Position numbers and translations under genes: made by a program. Shown one piece after another: positions 38,201 through 48,150 of a stretch of DNA of 64,000 nucleotides. The DNA is from Rhynchopus sp. YZ270_cl-10 (taxonomy: Eukaryota; Euglenozoa; Diplonemea; Diplonemida; Diplonemidae): assembly GCA_964035575.1 (NCBI GenBank), contig OZ037853.1:1458501-1522500 (forward strand), given 5' to 3'. The first letter of the stretch is position 1. Each line of letters starts with the position of its first letter. Under the pieces are notes generated by a model. That model saw only the letters and a program-made list of their open reading frames with translations, was not told the DNA's origin and made no database searches.

Positions 38201-40527
38201 CGCTGGTGTGTGGAGACAGCGTGCTGTACGAACGTGCCCGCACAGAGCTGCTTGCGGCTGTGAAGGCGACACGCGGCAGTGATGGTGCAGGTGTAGGTCC
38301 AGGTGTTGGTGGGGAGGGTGCTGTGACAGCAGGGTCGAATGCAGCAGCACTGCTGGCACGTGCACGCATCCCTGTGAGTGGGGAGGACCTGAGCGGGATC
38401 CGTGTGTCGAACTGCGACCTGCGTGGGTCTCTGTTTGTGGGGACGGCGCTGACGGGCGCTTCCTTCTCGAACTGCTGGCTGGAGCACACTGAGTTCAACA
38501 CCTGTGACATGGGTGGCACGATGCTGCCTGACTGCTCCCTTGGCACACCACTTCCTGTACTGAAGCGTGAAGCCAGGGATGTAGCAGTGACACCTGACGG
38601 CAGTCAAATCGTTACAGGTGGCTCTAACGGCAAAGTACATGTGTGGAGCATGTCTTCTGGCGAAGAAGTGAAGGTCTTGGAAGGACATTCGAATTGGATC
38701 AATGGAGTTGCAGTAACACCTGACGGAACCCGCGTGGTTTCGTGCTCTGGCGACAACACTGTGCGTGTCTGGGATATGCATACTGGGGAGGCAGTGTTCG
38801 TCTTGGAAGGCCACGAAGCTTCGGTGTGCGAGGTGGCAGTCACTCCCGACAGTTCTAAAGTTGTTTCAACTTCTCCTGATGACGGCATACGTGTGTGGGA
38901 TGTCTCGACGGGGATGGAAGTGCTGGCAGTGAAGTCGCCTGGCATTCGCAGCATGGTCATTACGAAGGATGGAAGTCAAATAGTGACATGCTCTCAGGAG
39001 GAGCTGTGCGTATGGGATCTGGTGACGGGGAAGCAGGAGATGCAGTGGCCTTGTTGTGTGGAGGATTCGCATGCACTGGCAGTCACTCCCGATGGATGCC
39101 ATGTTGTTTCGTGTTCTGATGGCGCACATCTTTGGAACCTCTCCACTGGGGCAGAGGTGATGGTGTTCCGTGCCGACGCTGAGTTGAGAGCAGTGGCAGT
39201 CACTCCCAATGGGTGTCACGTGGTTGCTGGATCCGCGAGAGGAGATGTGCACGTTTGGAGCATTTCGACTGGGAAGGAGGTGATGGTGTTGCAAGGGCAT
39301 GTTTTTGAGCTGTATGCAGTGGCAGTGTCACCAGATGGATGCCACGTGGTTTCATGCCCCTTCGACAAGACTTTTCGAGTGTGGAACATGACGACCGGGA
39401 AGGAGACACCAGGTTTCGAAGCAGTCTCAGGCGGGTCTGTGGCAGTTGCTCCTGATGGATCTATCATTACGTACGGTGGCCAGAGGAGCTCCATCTGGAA
39501 CGCATTCTCCGGCAGGCAGACACAGGTAGTTGAAGCAGAAGTAGATGAGTATGGTATTGCTGCTGCGGCTGTGTACCCAGATGGATCTCATGTAGTTTAT
39601 TGCTCTTGCGACGATGCTGGCGAAAGGAGAGCGTGTGTGTGGGACGTTGCGACGGGGAAAGTGCGGCCTTTGTGCACAGATTCCAGTGAATTTGAAGTGT
39701 TCTTGAAACAGTGTGGAACACTGCATTCCTTAGCAGTGTCTCCCGATGCATCTCACGTGGTGACCTGTTCACAGACGTCTTCACAGGAGGAAGACACTTG
39801 CTTTACGTATGTGTGGAGCATGCCGACTGGGAAGAAGGTGTCAGAATATGCAAGAACTAGTCGCCGTCCCCCAATTGGTTGGCTTCCCGAATGTGTGGTA
39901 GTGACTCCTGATGGAGGGCATGTGGTTTCTTACTATGATGCTGATGTGCATACCGTACACATATGGAACCTTCACACTGGAGAAGAGACAATAGTGTTCA
40001 AAGGACATACATCTTATGTCTTGGACGTGGATGTGAGTCGCGATGGATCTCGTCTTGTTTCATGCTCCTCTGGTGTTGTTTCAAGCTCAACCGACATGAC
40101 TGTGCGTGTGTGGGATGTTGCCAGCGGGGAGGGGGTCTTCACCTTGAAGCATGATAGTGGCGTGGTGAGAGTGGCACTGACACCTGATGGAGCTCACGTC
40201 GTGTCGATTACGGACACTGTGACGAGGACACCCAATGTGAGTGTGTGGAGCATGACCACTGGTGAGAAGGTGGCAGAGATCAGGGCATATTGTTATTTGC
40301 GCAGCGTTGCTGTGAGCCCTGATGGACGCGAAGTGATGTGTGGTTGCCATGGAAACATAGTGCGTGTGTGGACCATCTGCACTGGGGAAGACGGCACGAT
40401 TGATGGGTTGCGGCTGAAGAGAGTGATCGGTGTCCCTCCAACAGTTCCTCGTGTATTAGGCTGTCGCAATGCTGATGCTGTGGAACCTGAACTTGCGAGA
40501 CGGATTCTTTGTGCTGAGGAGGAGTGA
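35236..40527 (+). CDS. Giant NLR-like protein 3: ankyrin-ADP-ribosyltransferase-NACHT-pentapeptide-WD40
   Basis: 1763 residues, starting MGSGTSKPEKD (Thr5 instead of Ala; the myristoylation pattern Gly2/Ser6/Lys7 is kept). Key sites: Arg398, Ser421, Glu461/Glu463 of the transferase; Walker A 612-619; Walker B Asp711. Small differences in the conserved half include LVQSGAG in the ankyrin region and GAAPNVF before the transferase core. WD40 ~1104-1740. Blade 12 carries an extra GVVSSSTD segment, apparently an internal duplication of the neighbouring SCSS stretch, and blade 11 has a longer loop (RTSRRPPIGWLPE). It is identical in protein sequence to gene 5. It lies head-to-tail, 1069 bases after gene 2 and 1340 bases before gene 4. 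Confidence 0.9.
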   Translation: MGSGTSKPEKDEIAKGITGKERPVDAVDSVDGRTMLHSAVLAGDVEAVRFLVQSGAGNVRDRDGKVPLWYALQHRDADVRGRLEAELGAHAAQILVEVEDAVQVYLTHGVATATTTAVAVERSSGDATTAPLTDPHMDMAKDTNTSTGDRHLGEDDLDGDTGALWNTDGRKVEWLRKTEDNNKNSNGGEDLLCWLRGLPKVDPPLGYTDEHVRHMEAGFRVVCKRLLEDMRGRREAAGTRGGHVEVEDWMAARDPFELLLSGFLFTSDCVEYVLDSGGDVVCDEKDGTPQIAKGPDGKLRYIRLTERTVLDNHGSAADVKSQSLALYMTMNTAMRAVGQLAAVKEWKGTPEKTGAAPNVFELCPAPPQLHVIATFAPLIRGLDRLIGSRRKQLRTVFRGIDVNVSSKYALNTHIVWNSFTSTTLKRDVARSFMYGKGGTFFVVVAKEGAADVKFSSVYASEDELLYTANIEYRVQWKLSPTLLRMMGLRFDVIVMQEVCSGVGKGVGVGETSAAEQVGALQEVMGHTVAFFEDYLAQYVEGRVGDDTRVDESETRPLMEEVRRWLRARGGGGGGGKQMSSVCTPAAAGTDRKPDVEAREERQGTCGVLCVIGEGGSGKTSASIAILSDLATSARKSEWTSNDYTSRNSVVSDVTADADAKPYFPVFVALPTVKQHLLEKGGLDRFVLESFGLREADRAFLAETYEVVLVLDSLDEVGLTQEDVGAVVAEGGLLCRHPWVEAHCSVVVTVRGEYLKGVDTSPSGVCGAGVRALYMQPFTEVDARTYIKRANTAWEKEKEHKEEKEKEKSAHKEERTVFVREEDVEGLVQLRNPFVLHMACHAQCSGKASEEVIYETYLETWTKKEMASGGVAVAGAVSDVSLEDVVRAGELVACRMLETNEWQGTVGVASEVLDSQHGVCEAVRDACFRCLPFRIEDFGEERSAFTFRHKSLGEHLAARRLARDPAGTLGTLVQRSFSKDSQRVLGFFAALVCGDSVLYERARTELLAAVKATRGSDGAGVGPGVGGEGAVTAGSNAAALLARARIPVSGEDLSGIRVSNCDLRGSLFVGTALTGASFSNCWLEHTEFNTCDMGGTMLPDCSLGTPLPVLKREARDVAVTPDGSQIVTGGSNGKVHVWSMSSGEEVKVLEGHSNWINGVAVTPDGTRVVSCSGDNTVRVWDMHTGEAVFVLEGHEASVCEVAVTPDSSKVVSTSPDDGIRVWDVSTGMEVLAVKSPGIRSMVITKDGSQIVTCSQEELCVWDLVTGKQEMQWPCCVEDSHALAVTPDGCHVVSCSDGAHLWNLSTGAEVMVFRADAELRAVAVTPNGCHVVAGSARGDVHVWSISTGKEVMVLQGHVFELYAVAVSPDGCHVVSCPFDKTFRVWNMTTGKETPGFEAVSGGSVAVAPDGSIITYGGQRSSIWNAFSGRQTQVVEAEVDEYGIAAAAVYPDGSHVVYCSCDDAGERRACVWDVATGKVRPLCTDSSEFEVFLKQCGTLHSLAVSPDASHVVTCSQTSSQEEDTCFTYVWSMPTGKKVSEYARTSRRPPIGWLPECVVVTPDGGHVVSYYDADVHTVHIWNLHTGEETIVFKGHTSYVLDVDVSRDGSRLVSCSSGVVSSSTDMTVRVWDVASGEGVFTLKHDSGVVRVALTPDGAHVVSITDTVTRTPNVSVWSMTTGEKVAEIRAYCYLRSVAVSPDGREVMCGCHGNIVRVWTICTGEDGTIDGLRLKRVIGVPPTVPRVLGCRNADAVEPELARRILCAEEE

Positions 40528-41800
40528 GCGCACTGTTCGTACTTGCTCTTTGTGTTTGCCTCTTTTCCAAGACGAATGCAGTCTGAGTGACGAGGACGAA
40601 TGGTGTTGACACTGCCTCGTGCGGTGGTGCCCTCATGCCACTGCGGGTGCGTTGTGCGAGGACAGAAGAGCGGCTTGTCGAGGTGTTACACTGGCAGTGC
40701 ACTAAGTGTGCTGTCTGTTCATATTCACACGTCTTTTCCAAGATGTGTTGCGATTACACATGTGTTCTGTTCGTTTTGTGGATGTTTACGTTAGATTTGG
40801 AGTGAACATAACACCTGCAGACTTGCTTGTGCGGGTGTTTCACCACCATCTTTGACCACTTGGTTTTTGGAGTGTCACACTGCCACTTCCACATCTGTAC
40901 ACTATTCATTTCCGACTTTTCAATTTGGTTCCCACTTTATCCCTAATATACACTCAGTAGTTTTCATGAAACAACTCATCGGCTGTGTCCGGATAAAGCA
41001 GGTTAGCGAAGGAGGCATACTTTTGAATAAGAAGGCAGGGAGTGGAGGGAAAGCTTTTGGATAAAAAATAGCGAACACAAAAACAAGTACGCGTGGGAGA
41101 AAAAGGAGAGGAGAATATTTGTACTGGATGAAAGTGGTGTTTTAGGTTTTCGGGTGTGTGCGTGCAGGGCGGTGCATAAAATGTGTTCGATAAAAGACAC
41201 GCGAGCGTATTGTTTTATCTTGTTCATGATAGCCTCATTCTTATCATCAACACCCTCACGACGCTTCACTATGGGGGAGGGCTAGCTACGGAGAACCTTG
41301 CGGGCGGGCAGGGGTGTCTTATGCGACGGCACTTTCGTGTCTCGGAGCTCGTGGGTGTTTTGTGTTCATTTGTGTTTCTGCTCTTCTTTCTGCCTCCTCG
41401 CCCTCTCTCAGTCTTGCTTTCATGAAATACCCAAAGACTCTCTCCCACAACAGTACAACCCACAAATGATAGACTTTGGTTTAAAGAATGGTACACTGTG
41501 TGTGCTGCCTTCTCCCTCTCCCGTCCCTCCTCCTCACCCCTGGTGTGCGTAGAAGACAACTCGGCTTCTCATCCATGTCTTATCACGACCGGTCCTCTTG
41601 CGAGGCGGGAGGTCATCACGCAGTTTGAGTCTGCCACAGAGGACTTCGTATTCTGTGATGTTGCTTTTGGCAATAGAAAAAGGAAGGGAGTAGGGGTATG
41701 TCCTTTTAGCATTGCAGGTGATCATAATAAAACCTGCATTCTTGAACTTTTCTACGGACGTGATTTTCATTGGACGAAGGCCCCTTATTGTTCTTCACAC
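40528..41800. other. Intergenic sequence between giant genes 3 and 4
   Basis: Starts with the common 3' block (to ~40915). No supported gene; ORFs such as 41298-41552 and 41498-41836 lack domain similarity. Positions 41726-41778 match 2064-2115 upstream of the WSC gene (AATAAAACCT, TCT-GAACTTTTCTAC, GACGTGATTTTCAT). The whole stretch recurs at 53443-54715; one difference noticed is 41491 G versus 54406 A. Confidence 0.6.
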
Positions 41801-41867
41801 AACACACAAACAGGGACAACACACCAACTTCTGTGAACAAACACAACACACATTTTGTTTCAGGAAG
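41801..41867 (+). promoter_or_regulatory. Conserved 5' leader of giant gene 4
   Basis: CACACAAACAGGGACAACAC, ACCAACTTCTGTGAACAAAC, ACACACATTTTGTTTCAGGA then AG-ATG. It differs from the others by CTTCTG for CTCTG, a variant shared only with gene 6. Confidence 0.6.
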
Positions 41868-44800
41868 ATGGGATCCGGAGCTTCGAAGCCTGAAAAGGAC
41901 GAGATTGCAAAGGGAATTACTGGGAAGGAGAGGCCCGTGGACGCAGTGGACAGCGTGGACGGGAGGACAATGCTGCACAGTGCGGTGCTTGCGGGGGACG
42001 TGGAGGCAGTGCGGTTTCTTGTGGAGAACGGGGCAGGGAACGTGCGTGACAGGGACGGGAAGGTGCCGCTGTGGTACGCACTGCAGCACAGGGACGCGGA
42101 TGTGCGGGGGCGACTTGAGGCGGAGCTGGGGGCGCATGCAGCACAGATCCTTGTGGAGGTGGAGGATGCTGTGCAGGTGTACCTCACTCACGGTGTCGCC
42201 ACAACAACAGCAACAACACCAAGAACAACAAGTATGGCAGTGGAACGGGGCAGTGGAGATGCAACGACAGCACCTCTGACTGACCCTCACGTGGACATGG
42301 CGAAAGACACGAACACCTCGACTGGAGACAGGCACCTGGGAGAGGACGATCTTGACGGGGACACGGGTGCACTGCGGCACACAGACGGACGGAAGGTGGA
42401 GTTCCTGCGGAAAACAGACGACAACAACAAGAACAGGAACAGCAATGGAGGTGAAGACCTTCTGTGCTGGCTGCGTGGTCTGCCAAAGGTGGATCCGCCG
42501 TTGGGCTACACAGACGAACACGTGCGGCACATGGAGGTGGGGTTCCGTGTGGTTTGCAAGCGTCTGCTGGAGGACATGAGAGGACGGAGGGAGGCTGCGG
42601 GGACACGTGGTGGGCACGTGGAGGTGGAGGACTGGATGGCGGCACGCGACCCGTTTGAGCTGCTGCTGTCGGGGTTCCTGTTCACGTCTGACTGCGTGGA
42701 GTATGTGCTGGACAGCGGCGGGGATGTTGTGTGCGACGAGAAGGACGGCACACCGCAGATTGCGAAAGGGACTGACGGGAAGCTGCGGTACATCAGACTG
42801 ACGGAGCGGGCTGTGCTGGACAACCACGGGAGTGCTGCTGATGTGAAATCACAGTCGCTTGCGCTGTACATGACGATGAACACTGCGATGCGTGCTGTGG
42901 GGCAGCTGGCTGCGGTGAAGGAGTGGAAGGGGACACCTGAGAAGACAGGTGCAGCACCGAACGTGTTTGAGCTGTGTCCCGCACCCCCGCAGCTGCACGT
43001 GATTGCGACCTTTGCGCCGCTGATCCGTGGTCTGGACCGGCTGATTGGGAGCCGGCGGAAGCAGCTGCGGACTGTGTTCCGCGGGATCGATGTGAACGTG
43101 TCTTCGAAGTACGCGCTGAATACGCACATTGTGTGGAACAGCTTCACGTCGACAACACTGAAGCGGGATGTGGCTCGGAGCTTCATGTACGGGAAGGGGG
43201 GCACGTTCTTTGTGGTGGTGGCGAAGGAGGGTGCTGCAGACGTGAAGTTCTCGTCTGTGTATGCTTCGGAGGACGAGCTGCTGTACACAGCGAACATCGA
43301 GTACCGGGTGCAGTGGAAGCTTTCGCCGACGTTGCTGCGGATGATGGGGCTGCGCTTTGACGTGATTGTGATGCAGGAGGTGTGTTCTGGTGTGGGGAAG
43401 GGTGTGGGTGTGGGGGAGACGAGTGCGGCTGAGCAGGTGGGTGCGCTACAGGAGGTGATGGGACACACAGTCGCGTTCTTTGAGGACTACCTTGCGCAGT
43501 ACGTGGAGGGGCGTGTGGGGGACGACACACGTGTGGATGAGTCGGAGACACGTCCGCTGATGGAGGAGGTGCGGATGTGGAAGTGGCTTCGTGCACGTGG
43601 AGGTGGCAAGCAGCTGTCTTCCGTGTGCACACAGGCAGCAGCGGGCACAGAGCGCAAGCCTGATGTGGAGGCGAGAGAAGAACGAGAAGGGACGTGTGGT
43701 GTGCTGTGTGTGATCGGAGAAGGAGGGAGCGGGAAGACGTCTGCTGCAATTGCAATTCTGAGCGACCTTGCAACGTCTGCGAGGAAGATGGATAGTGGCA
43801 CCAAGAAGGATAAGCCGTACTTCCCTGTGTTTGTGGCGCTGCCGACTGTGAAGCAGCACCTGCTTGAGAAGGGAGGGCTGGACAGGTTTGTGCTGGAGTC
43901 GTTTGCTCTGCGGGAGGCGGACCGTGCGTTCCTTGCGGAGACGTACGAGGTGGTGCTGGTGCTGGACTCGCTGGACGAGGTGGGGCTGACGCAGGAGGAG
44001 GTGGGTGCTGTGGTGGCTGAGGGTGGCCTTCTGTGCCGGCACCCGTGGGTGGAGGCACACTGCAGCGTTGTTGTGACTGTGCGTGGTGAGTACCTGAAGG
44101 GTGTGGACACGTCTCCGTCTGGTGTGTGTGGTGCTGGTGTGCGTGCTCTGTACATGCAGCCGTTCACAGAGGTGGATGCGAGAACGTACATCAAGCGTGC
44201 AAACACAGCCTGGGAGAAGGAACACAAAGAGGAGAAGGAGAAGGAGAAGTCAGCCCACAAGGAAGAGCGCACAGTGTTCGTGCGTGAGGAGGACGTTGAG
44301 GGACTTGTGCAGCTGCGGAACCCGTTTGTGCTGCACATGGCGTGCCACGCGCAGTGCAGCGGGAAGGCTTCTGAGGAGGTGATCTACGAGACCTACCTGG
44401 AGACGTGGACGAAGAAGGAGATGGCGTCTGGTGGAGTTGCTGTTGCTGTTTCGGATGTGTCTTTGGAGGATGTGGTGCGTGCAGGGGAGCTTGTTGCATG
44501 CAGGATGCTGGAGACAAACGAGTGGCAGGGGACTGTGGGTGTGGCGTCGGAGGTTCTTGATTCGCAGCACGGTGTGTGTGAGGCTGTGCGGGATGCGTGC
44601 TTCCGCTGCCTGCCGTTCAGGATTGAGGACTTTGGGGAGGAGCGGAGTGCGTTCACGTTCCGGCACAAGTCGCTTGGGGAGCACCTTGCAGCACGGCGGC
44701 TTGCACGTGATCCAGCAGGGACACTGGGGACGCTGGTGCAGCGGAGCTTCAGTAAGGACTCGCAGCGTGTGCTTGGGTTCTTTGCGGCGCTGGTGTGTGG

Positions 44801-47081
44801 AGACAGTGTGCTGTACGAACGTGCCTGCACAGAGCTGCTTGCGGCTGTGAAGGCGACACGCGGCAGTGCAGTTCCAGGTGGAGATGCAGGTGTTGGTGGG
44901 GAGGGTGCTGTGACAGCAGGGTCGAATGCAGCAGCACTGCTGGCACGTGCACGCATCCCTGTGAGTGGGGAGGACCTGAGCGGGATCCGTGTGTCGAACT
45001 GCGACCTGCGCGGGTCTCTGTTTGTGGAGACGGTGCTGACGGGCGCTTCCTTCTCGAACTGCTGGCTGGAGCACACTGAGTTCAACACCTGCGACATGGG
45101 TGGGACAATGTTTCCTGCCTGCTCCCTTGGCACACCACTTCCTGTACTGCATCATAGTGCCTGTGATGTGGCCGTTACACCTGATGGCAGTCAAATAGTA
45201 ACAGCAGCCATCTGCGACAGCAGAGTACATGTGTGGAGCATGTCTACTGGTGAAGAAGTCAAGGTCGAAGGGGATTCGAATGCACATACAGTTTACCGAC
45301 TGATCTCTGGAGTGGCAGTAACACCTGACGGAACCCGCGTAGTTTCGTGCTCCGGAGACAAAACAGTGCGTGTGTGGGATATGCACACTGGGGAGGCAGT
45401 GTTCGTTTTGGAAGGCCACGAAGCTGGGGTGCGTGAAGTAGCAGTCACTCCCGACAATTCCAAAGCTGTGTCAACATCTTCTGAAGACGGCATCCGTGTG
45501 TGGGATCTCTCGACGGGGATGGCAGTGCTGGCAATAAAGGCGCCTTTCATTCTCAGCATGGTTATTACGAAGGATGGAAGTCAAATAGTGACATGCTCTG
45601 AGGACGTGCTGTGCGTATGGGATCTGGTGACGGGGAAGCAGGAGATGCAGTGGCCTTGTTGTGCGAAGTCTTCGCATGCACTGGCAGTCACTCCCGATGG
45701 ACGCCATGTTGTTTCGTGCTCTGATGGCGCACATCTTTGGAACCTCTACACTGGGACAGAGGTGATGGTGTTCCATGCCGACGCTAAGTTGACAACAGTG
45801 GCAGTCACTCCCGATGGATGTCACGTGGTTGCTGGATCCAAGAGCGGCACTGTGCACGTTTGGAGCATTTCGACTGGGAAGGAGGTGACGGTGTTACAAG
45901 GGCATCGTCTTGTGAGTGCAGTGGCAGTGTCACCTGATGGATGCCACGTGGTTTCATGCTCCTGTACAGACAATACTGTTCGAGTGTGGAACATCACGAC
46001 CGGGAAGGAGACACCAGGTTTCGAAGGAGTCTCATGCGGGTCTGTGGCAGTGGCCCCTGATGGATCTATCATTTCGTACGGTGGCAAGAGGAGCTCCATC
46101 TGGAACGCATCCACCGGCAGGCAGAGAACAAAACGGATCTCCCTGGCAGGAAGAACTACATGTGAGGATGCTGTTGCTGTGTCCCCAGATGGCTCTCATG
46201 TAGTTTATTGCTGTTGCGACGACGCTGGCGAAAGGAGAGCGTGTGTGTGGGACGTTGCGACGGGGAAAGTGCGGCCGTTGTGCACAGATTCCAGTGAGTT
46301 TGCGGTGTTTTTGAAGCAGTGTGGTACACTGCTGTCGTTGGCGGTGTCTCCTGATGCGTCTCACGTGGTGACCTGTTCAGAGTTGTCAGAGGCACAACAT
46401 ACTTACTGTACGTATGTGTGGAGCATGCCGACTGGGAAGAAGGTGTCAGAATATGCAGGAACTACTTGCCGTTGCAGAGGAGTGGTGGTGGCTCCTGATG
46501 GGGTGCATGTGGTTTCGTATTATGATCTTTTCCACACCGTCCACATGTGGAAACTTCACACTGGCGTGGAGACAATGGTGTTCGAAGGACATACTTTTAG
46601 TGTCAACGACGTGGACGTGAGTCGCGATGGATCTCGTCTTGTTTCATGCTCTTCTGACAAGACTGTGCGTGTGTGGGATGTTGCCAGCGGGGAGGAGGTC
46701 TTCACCTTGAAGCATGCTCGTCGAGTGTGGGGAGTGGCACTGACACCTGATGGAGCTCACGTGGTATCGTGCAGTGTTGGCAGTTCGGACAATGTGAGTG
46801 TGTGGAGCATGACCACTGGTGAGAAGGTGGCAGTTAACTCACATCGTGATTTGTACAAGGTTGCTGTCAGCCCTGATGGATGTGACGTGGTCTGTAGTAG
46901 CTCTGAAGACACTGTGTGTGTGTGGAGCATCTGCACTGGGGAAGACGGCACGATTGGTGGGTTGCGGCTGAAGAGAGTGATCGGTGCCCCTCCAACAGTT
47001 CCTCGTGCAGTTGGCTGTCGCAATGCTGATGCTGTGGAACCTGAACTTGCGAGACGGATTCTTTGTGCTGTCGAGAAGTGA
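41868..47081 (+). CDS. Giant NLR-like protein 4, chimera of gene 6 front and gene 2 back
   Basis: 1737 residues. Transferase Arg405, Ser428, Glu468/Glu470; Walker A 617-624; Walker B Asp700; WD40 ~1092-1715. Everything upstream of about 43907 follows gene 6: the linker TTATTPRTTSM, EFLRKTDD, the short KMDSGTKKDKPYFP connector, and the leader variant. Everything from about 44132 to the stop and beyond follows gene 2: MASGGVAVAVSDVS, the blade-1 insertion, and the C-terminus RILCAVEK. The switch therefore lies within 43908-44131, in the NACHT core just after Walker B. Unique to this copy: Glu instead of Asp in GLTQEEVG (44000 G). The reading frame is preserved through the junction, so the product should be complete: gene 6 effector and NTPase with gene 2 sensor. 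Confidence 0.9.
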   Translation: MGSGASKPEKDEIAKGITGKERPVDAVDSVDGRTMLHSAVLAGDVEAVRFLVENGAGNVRDRDGKVPLWYALQHRDADVRGRLEAELGAHAAQILVEVEDAVQVYLTHGVATTTATTPRTTSMAVERGSGDATTAPLTDPHVDMAKDTNTSTGDRHLGEDDLDGDTGALRHTDGRKVEFLRKTDDNNKNRNSNGGEDLLCWLRGLPKVDPPLGYTDEHVRHMEVGFRVVCKRLLEDMRGRREAAGTRGGHVEVEDWMAARDPFELLLSGFLFTSDCVEYVLDSGGDVVCDEKDGTPQIAKGTDGKLRYIRLTERAVLDNHGSAADVKSQSLALYMTMNTAMRAVGQLAAVKEWKGTPEKTGAAPNVFELCPAPPQLHVIATFAPLIRGLDRLIGSRRKQLRTVFRGIDVNVSSKYALNTHIVWNSFTSTTLKRDVARSFMYGKGGTFFVVVAKEGAADVKFSSVYASEDELLYTANIEYRVQWKLSPTLLRMMGLRFDVIVMQEVCSGVGKGVGVGETSAAEQVGALQEVMGHTVAFFEDYLAQYVEGRVGDDTRVDESETRPLMEEVRMWKWLRARGGGKQLSSVCTQAAAGTERKPDVEAREEREGTCGVLCVIGEGGSGKTSAAIAILSDLATSARKMDSGTKKDKPYFPVFVALPTVKQHLLEKGGLDRFVLESFALREADRAFLAETYEVVLVLDSLDEVGLTQEEVGAVVAEGGLLCRHPWVEAHCSVVVTVRGEYLKGVDTSPSGVCGAGVRALYMQPFTEVDARTYIKRANTAWEKEHKEEKEKEKSAHKEERTVFVREEDVEGLVQLRNPFVLHMACHAQCSGKASEEVIYETYLETWTKKEMASGGVAVAVSDVSLEDVVRAGELVACRMLETNEWQGTVGVASEVLDSQHGVCEAVRDACFRCLPFRIEDFGEERSAFTFRHKSLGEHLAARRLARDPAGTLGTLVQRSFSKDSQRVLGFFAALVCGDSVLYERACTELLAAVKATRGSAVPGGDAGVGGEGAVTAGSNAAALLARARIPVSGEDLSGIRVSNCDLRGSLFVETVLTGASFSNCWLEHTEFNTCDMGGTMFPACSLGTPLPVLHHSACDVAVTPDGSQIVTAAICDSRVHVWSMSTGEEVKVEGDSNAHTVYRLISGVAVTPDGTRVVSCSGDKTVRVWDMHTGEAVFVLEGHEAGVREVAVTPDNSKAVSTSSEDGIRVWDLSTGMAVLAIKAPFILSMVITKDGSQIVTCSEDVLCVWDLVTGKQEMQWPCCAKSSHALAVTPDGRHVVSCSDGAHLWNLYTGTEVMVFHADAKLTTVAVTPDGCHVVAGSKSGTVHVWSISTGKEVTVLQGHRLVSAVAVSPDGCHVVSCSCTDNTVRVWNITTGKETPGFEGVSCGSVAVAPDGSIISYGGKRSSIWNASTGRQRTKRISLAGRTTCEDAVAVSPDGSHVVYCCCDDAGERRACVWDVATGKVRPLCTDSSEFAVFLKQCGTLLSLAVSPDASHVVTCSELSEAQHTYCTYVWSMPTGKKVSEYAGTTCRCRGVVVAPDGVHVVSYYDLFHTVHMWKLHTGVETMVFEGHTFSVNDVDVSRDGSRLVSCSSDKTVRVWDVASGEEVFTLKHARRVWGVALTPDGAHVVSCSVGSSDNVSVWSMTTGEKVAVNSHRDLYKVAVSPDGCDVVCSSSEDTVCVWSICTGEDGTIGGLRLKRVIGAPPTVPRAVGCRNADAVEPELARRILCAVEK
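43908..44131. other. Recombination junction of the 12,915-base tandem duplication
   Basis: At 43907 gene 4 has T as in gene 6 (gene 2 has G); at 44132 it has T as in gene 2 (gene 6 has G). Between them the parents cannot be told apart, apart from the base at 44000 that is unique to gene 4. Homologous unequal crossing-over between gene 6-like and gene 2-like parents in this 224-base interval explains the array. Confidence 0.8.
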
Positions 47082-48081
47082 GCGCACTGTTCGTACTTGC
47101 TCTTTGTGTTTGCCTCTTTTCCAAGATGAATGCAGTCTGAGTGACGAGGACGAATGGTGTCGACACTGCCTCGTGCGGTGGTGCCCTCATGCCACTGCGG
47201 GTGCGTTGTGCGAGGACAGAAGAGCGGCATATTCACACATCTTTTCCAAGATGTGTTGCGATTACACATGTTCTTTGACCACTTGGTTTTTGGAGTGTCA
47301 CACACTGCCACTTCCACATCTGTACACTATTCATTTCCGAGTTTGCTTTTCCCTGGAGTTTGGGGCTCTTGCTGTTTCGTTTTACCAAGGTGGAGCGTTG
47401 AGGAATTCCACACACCTTCCATATTTTTGTGTTGCGATGTGTTCTGCTTCGATGACTGGCATGAGGGCTGTGTGCGTGTTAAGACCTTGGACGAGTACAC
47501 CTGCCTGCCCTACTCCGTTGACACGGGATTGGGTGAGGCCAGCGGTCAAGCACCCACTGTACCAGAAATTCTATATTTTGTTGCTTTCACAAATTCTAAA
47601 AAGGGAGAAGGTGTCCCAATCACTCAAAAATAGCCTGTTTACCCGCACTGCTGCCTCTTTGGGCTTGCTACCTTTGTTTCCTGTGCGTCGTGGCGTTGGG
47701 ACTGTCTAGGGAGTAAGATTTGGGTGGGGAACCTACTTTGCATGGGTGGTGGTGCATCCTCCTCGCTACAGACCTCCTGGGTCAATTCTTGGTGGTGGTG
47801 GGTCAGGGTCTCGATGCTGCTGATCGCCCCTTCCTGCTGTTCCAGCCAAGGCCTTCTGCGGCACCTCCTGGGCGTCCTAAGACAGCCACTTGGCAAGGTG
47901 CGCTGTGTCGGACTCGGTGCTGTGTAGTGTGGTGAGCAGGGTCACCGATTTGCGGAGGTCAGTGTTCTCTGCCCCTCACTTATGTGCGTCCGGCAGTGCG
48001 TCGTCACCAGGCGTCTGCCCTTCTTCAGTGTCAAGGTGATGTTGCTGACACAACTAGTGTACTTCTTCCCCTCCTTCTTCC
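47082..48081. other. Intergenic sequence between giant genes 4 and 5
   Basis: Duplicate of 34167-35166: common 3' block followed by non-coding spacer. No differences seen on reading. Confidence 0.6.
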
Positions 48082-48150
48082 CACAACTCACAAACAGGGC
48101 AACACACCAACCTCTGTGAACAAACACAACACACATTTTGTTTCAGGAAG
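48082..48150 (+). promoter_or_regulatory. Conserved 5' leader of giant gene 5
   Basis: Duplicate of the gene 3 leader at 35167-35235 (ACAAACAGGGCAACACACCA ... TTTTGTTTCAGGAAG-ATG). Confidence 0.6.

Larger units (their letters stand above)
31217..43907 (+). repeat. 12,915-base tandem duplication, unit A
   Basis: Starts inside gene 2 and ends inside gene 4 and recurs at offset 12,915 as unit B. It carries the 3' part of gene 2, all of gene 3, and the 5' part of gene 4. The differences I noticed are 32648, 41491, a 6-base indel near 43405, 43454 and 43890; that is about five events in 12.7 kb. Confidence 0.85.
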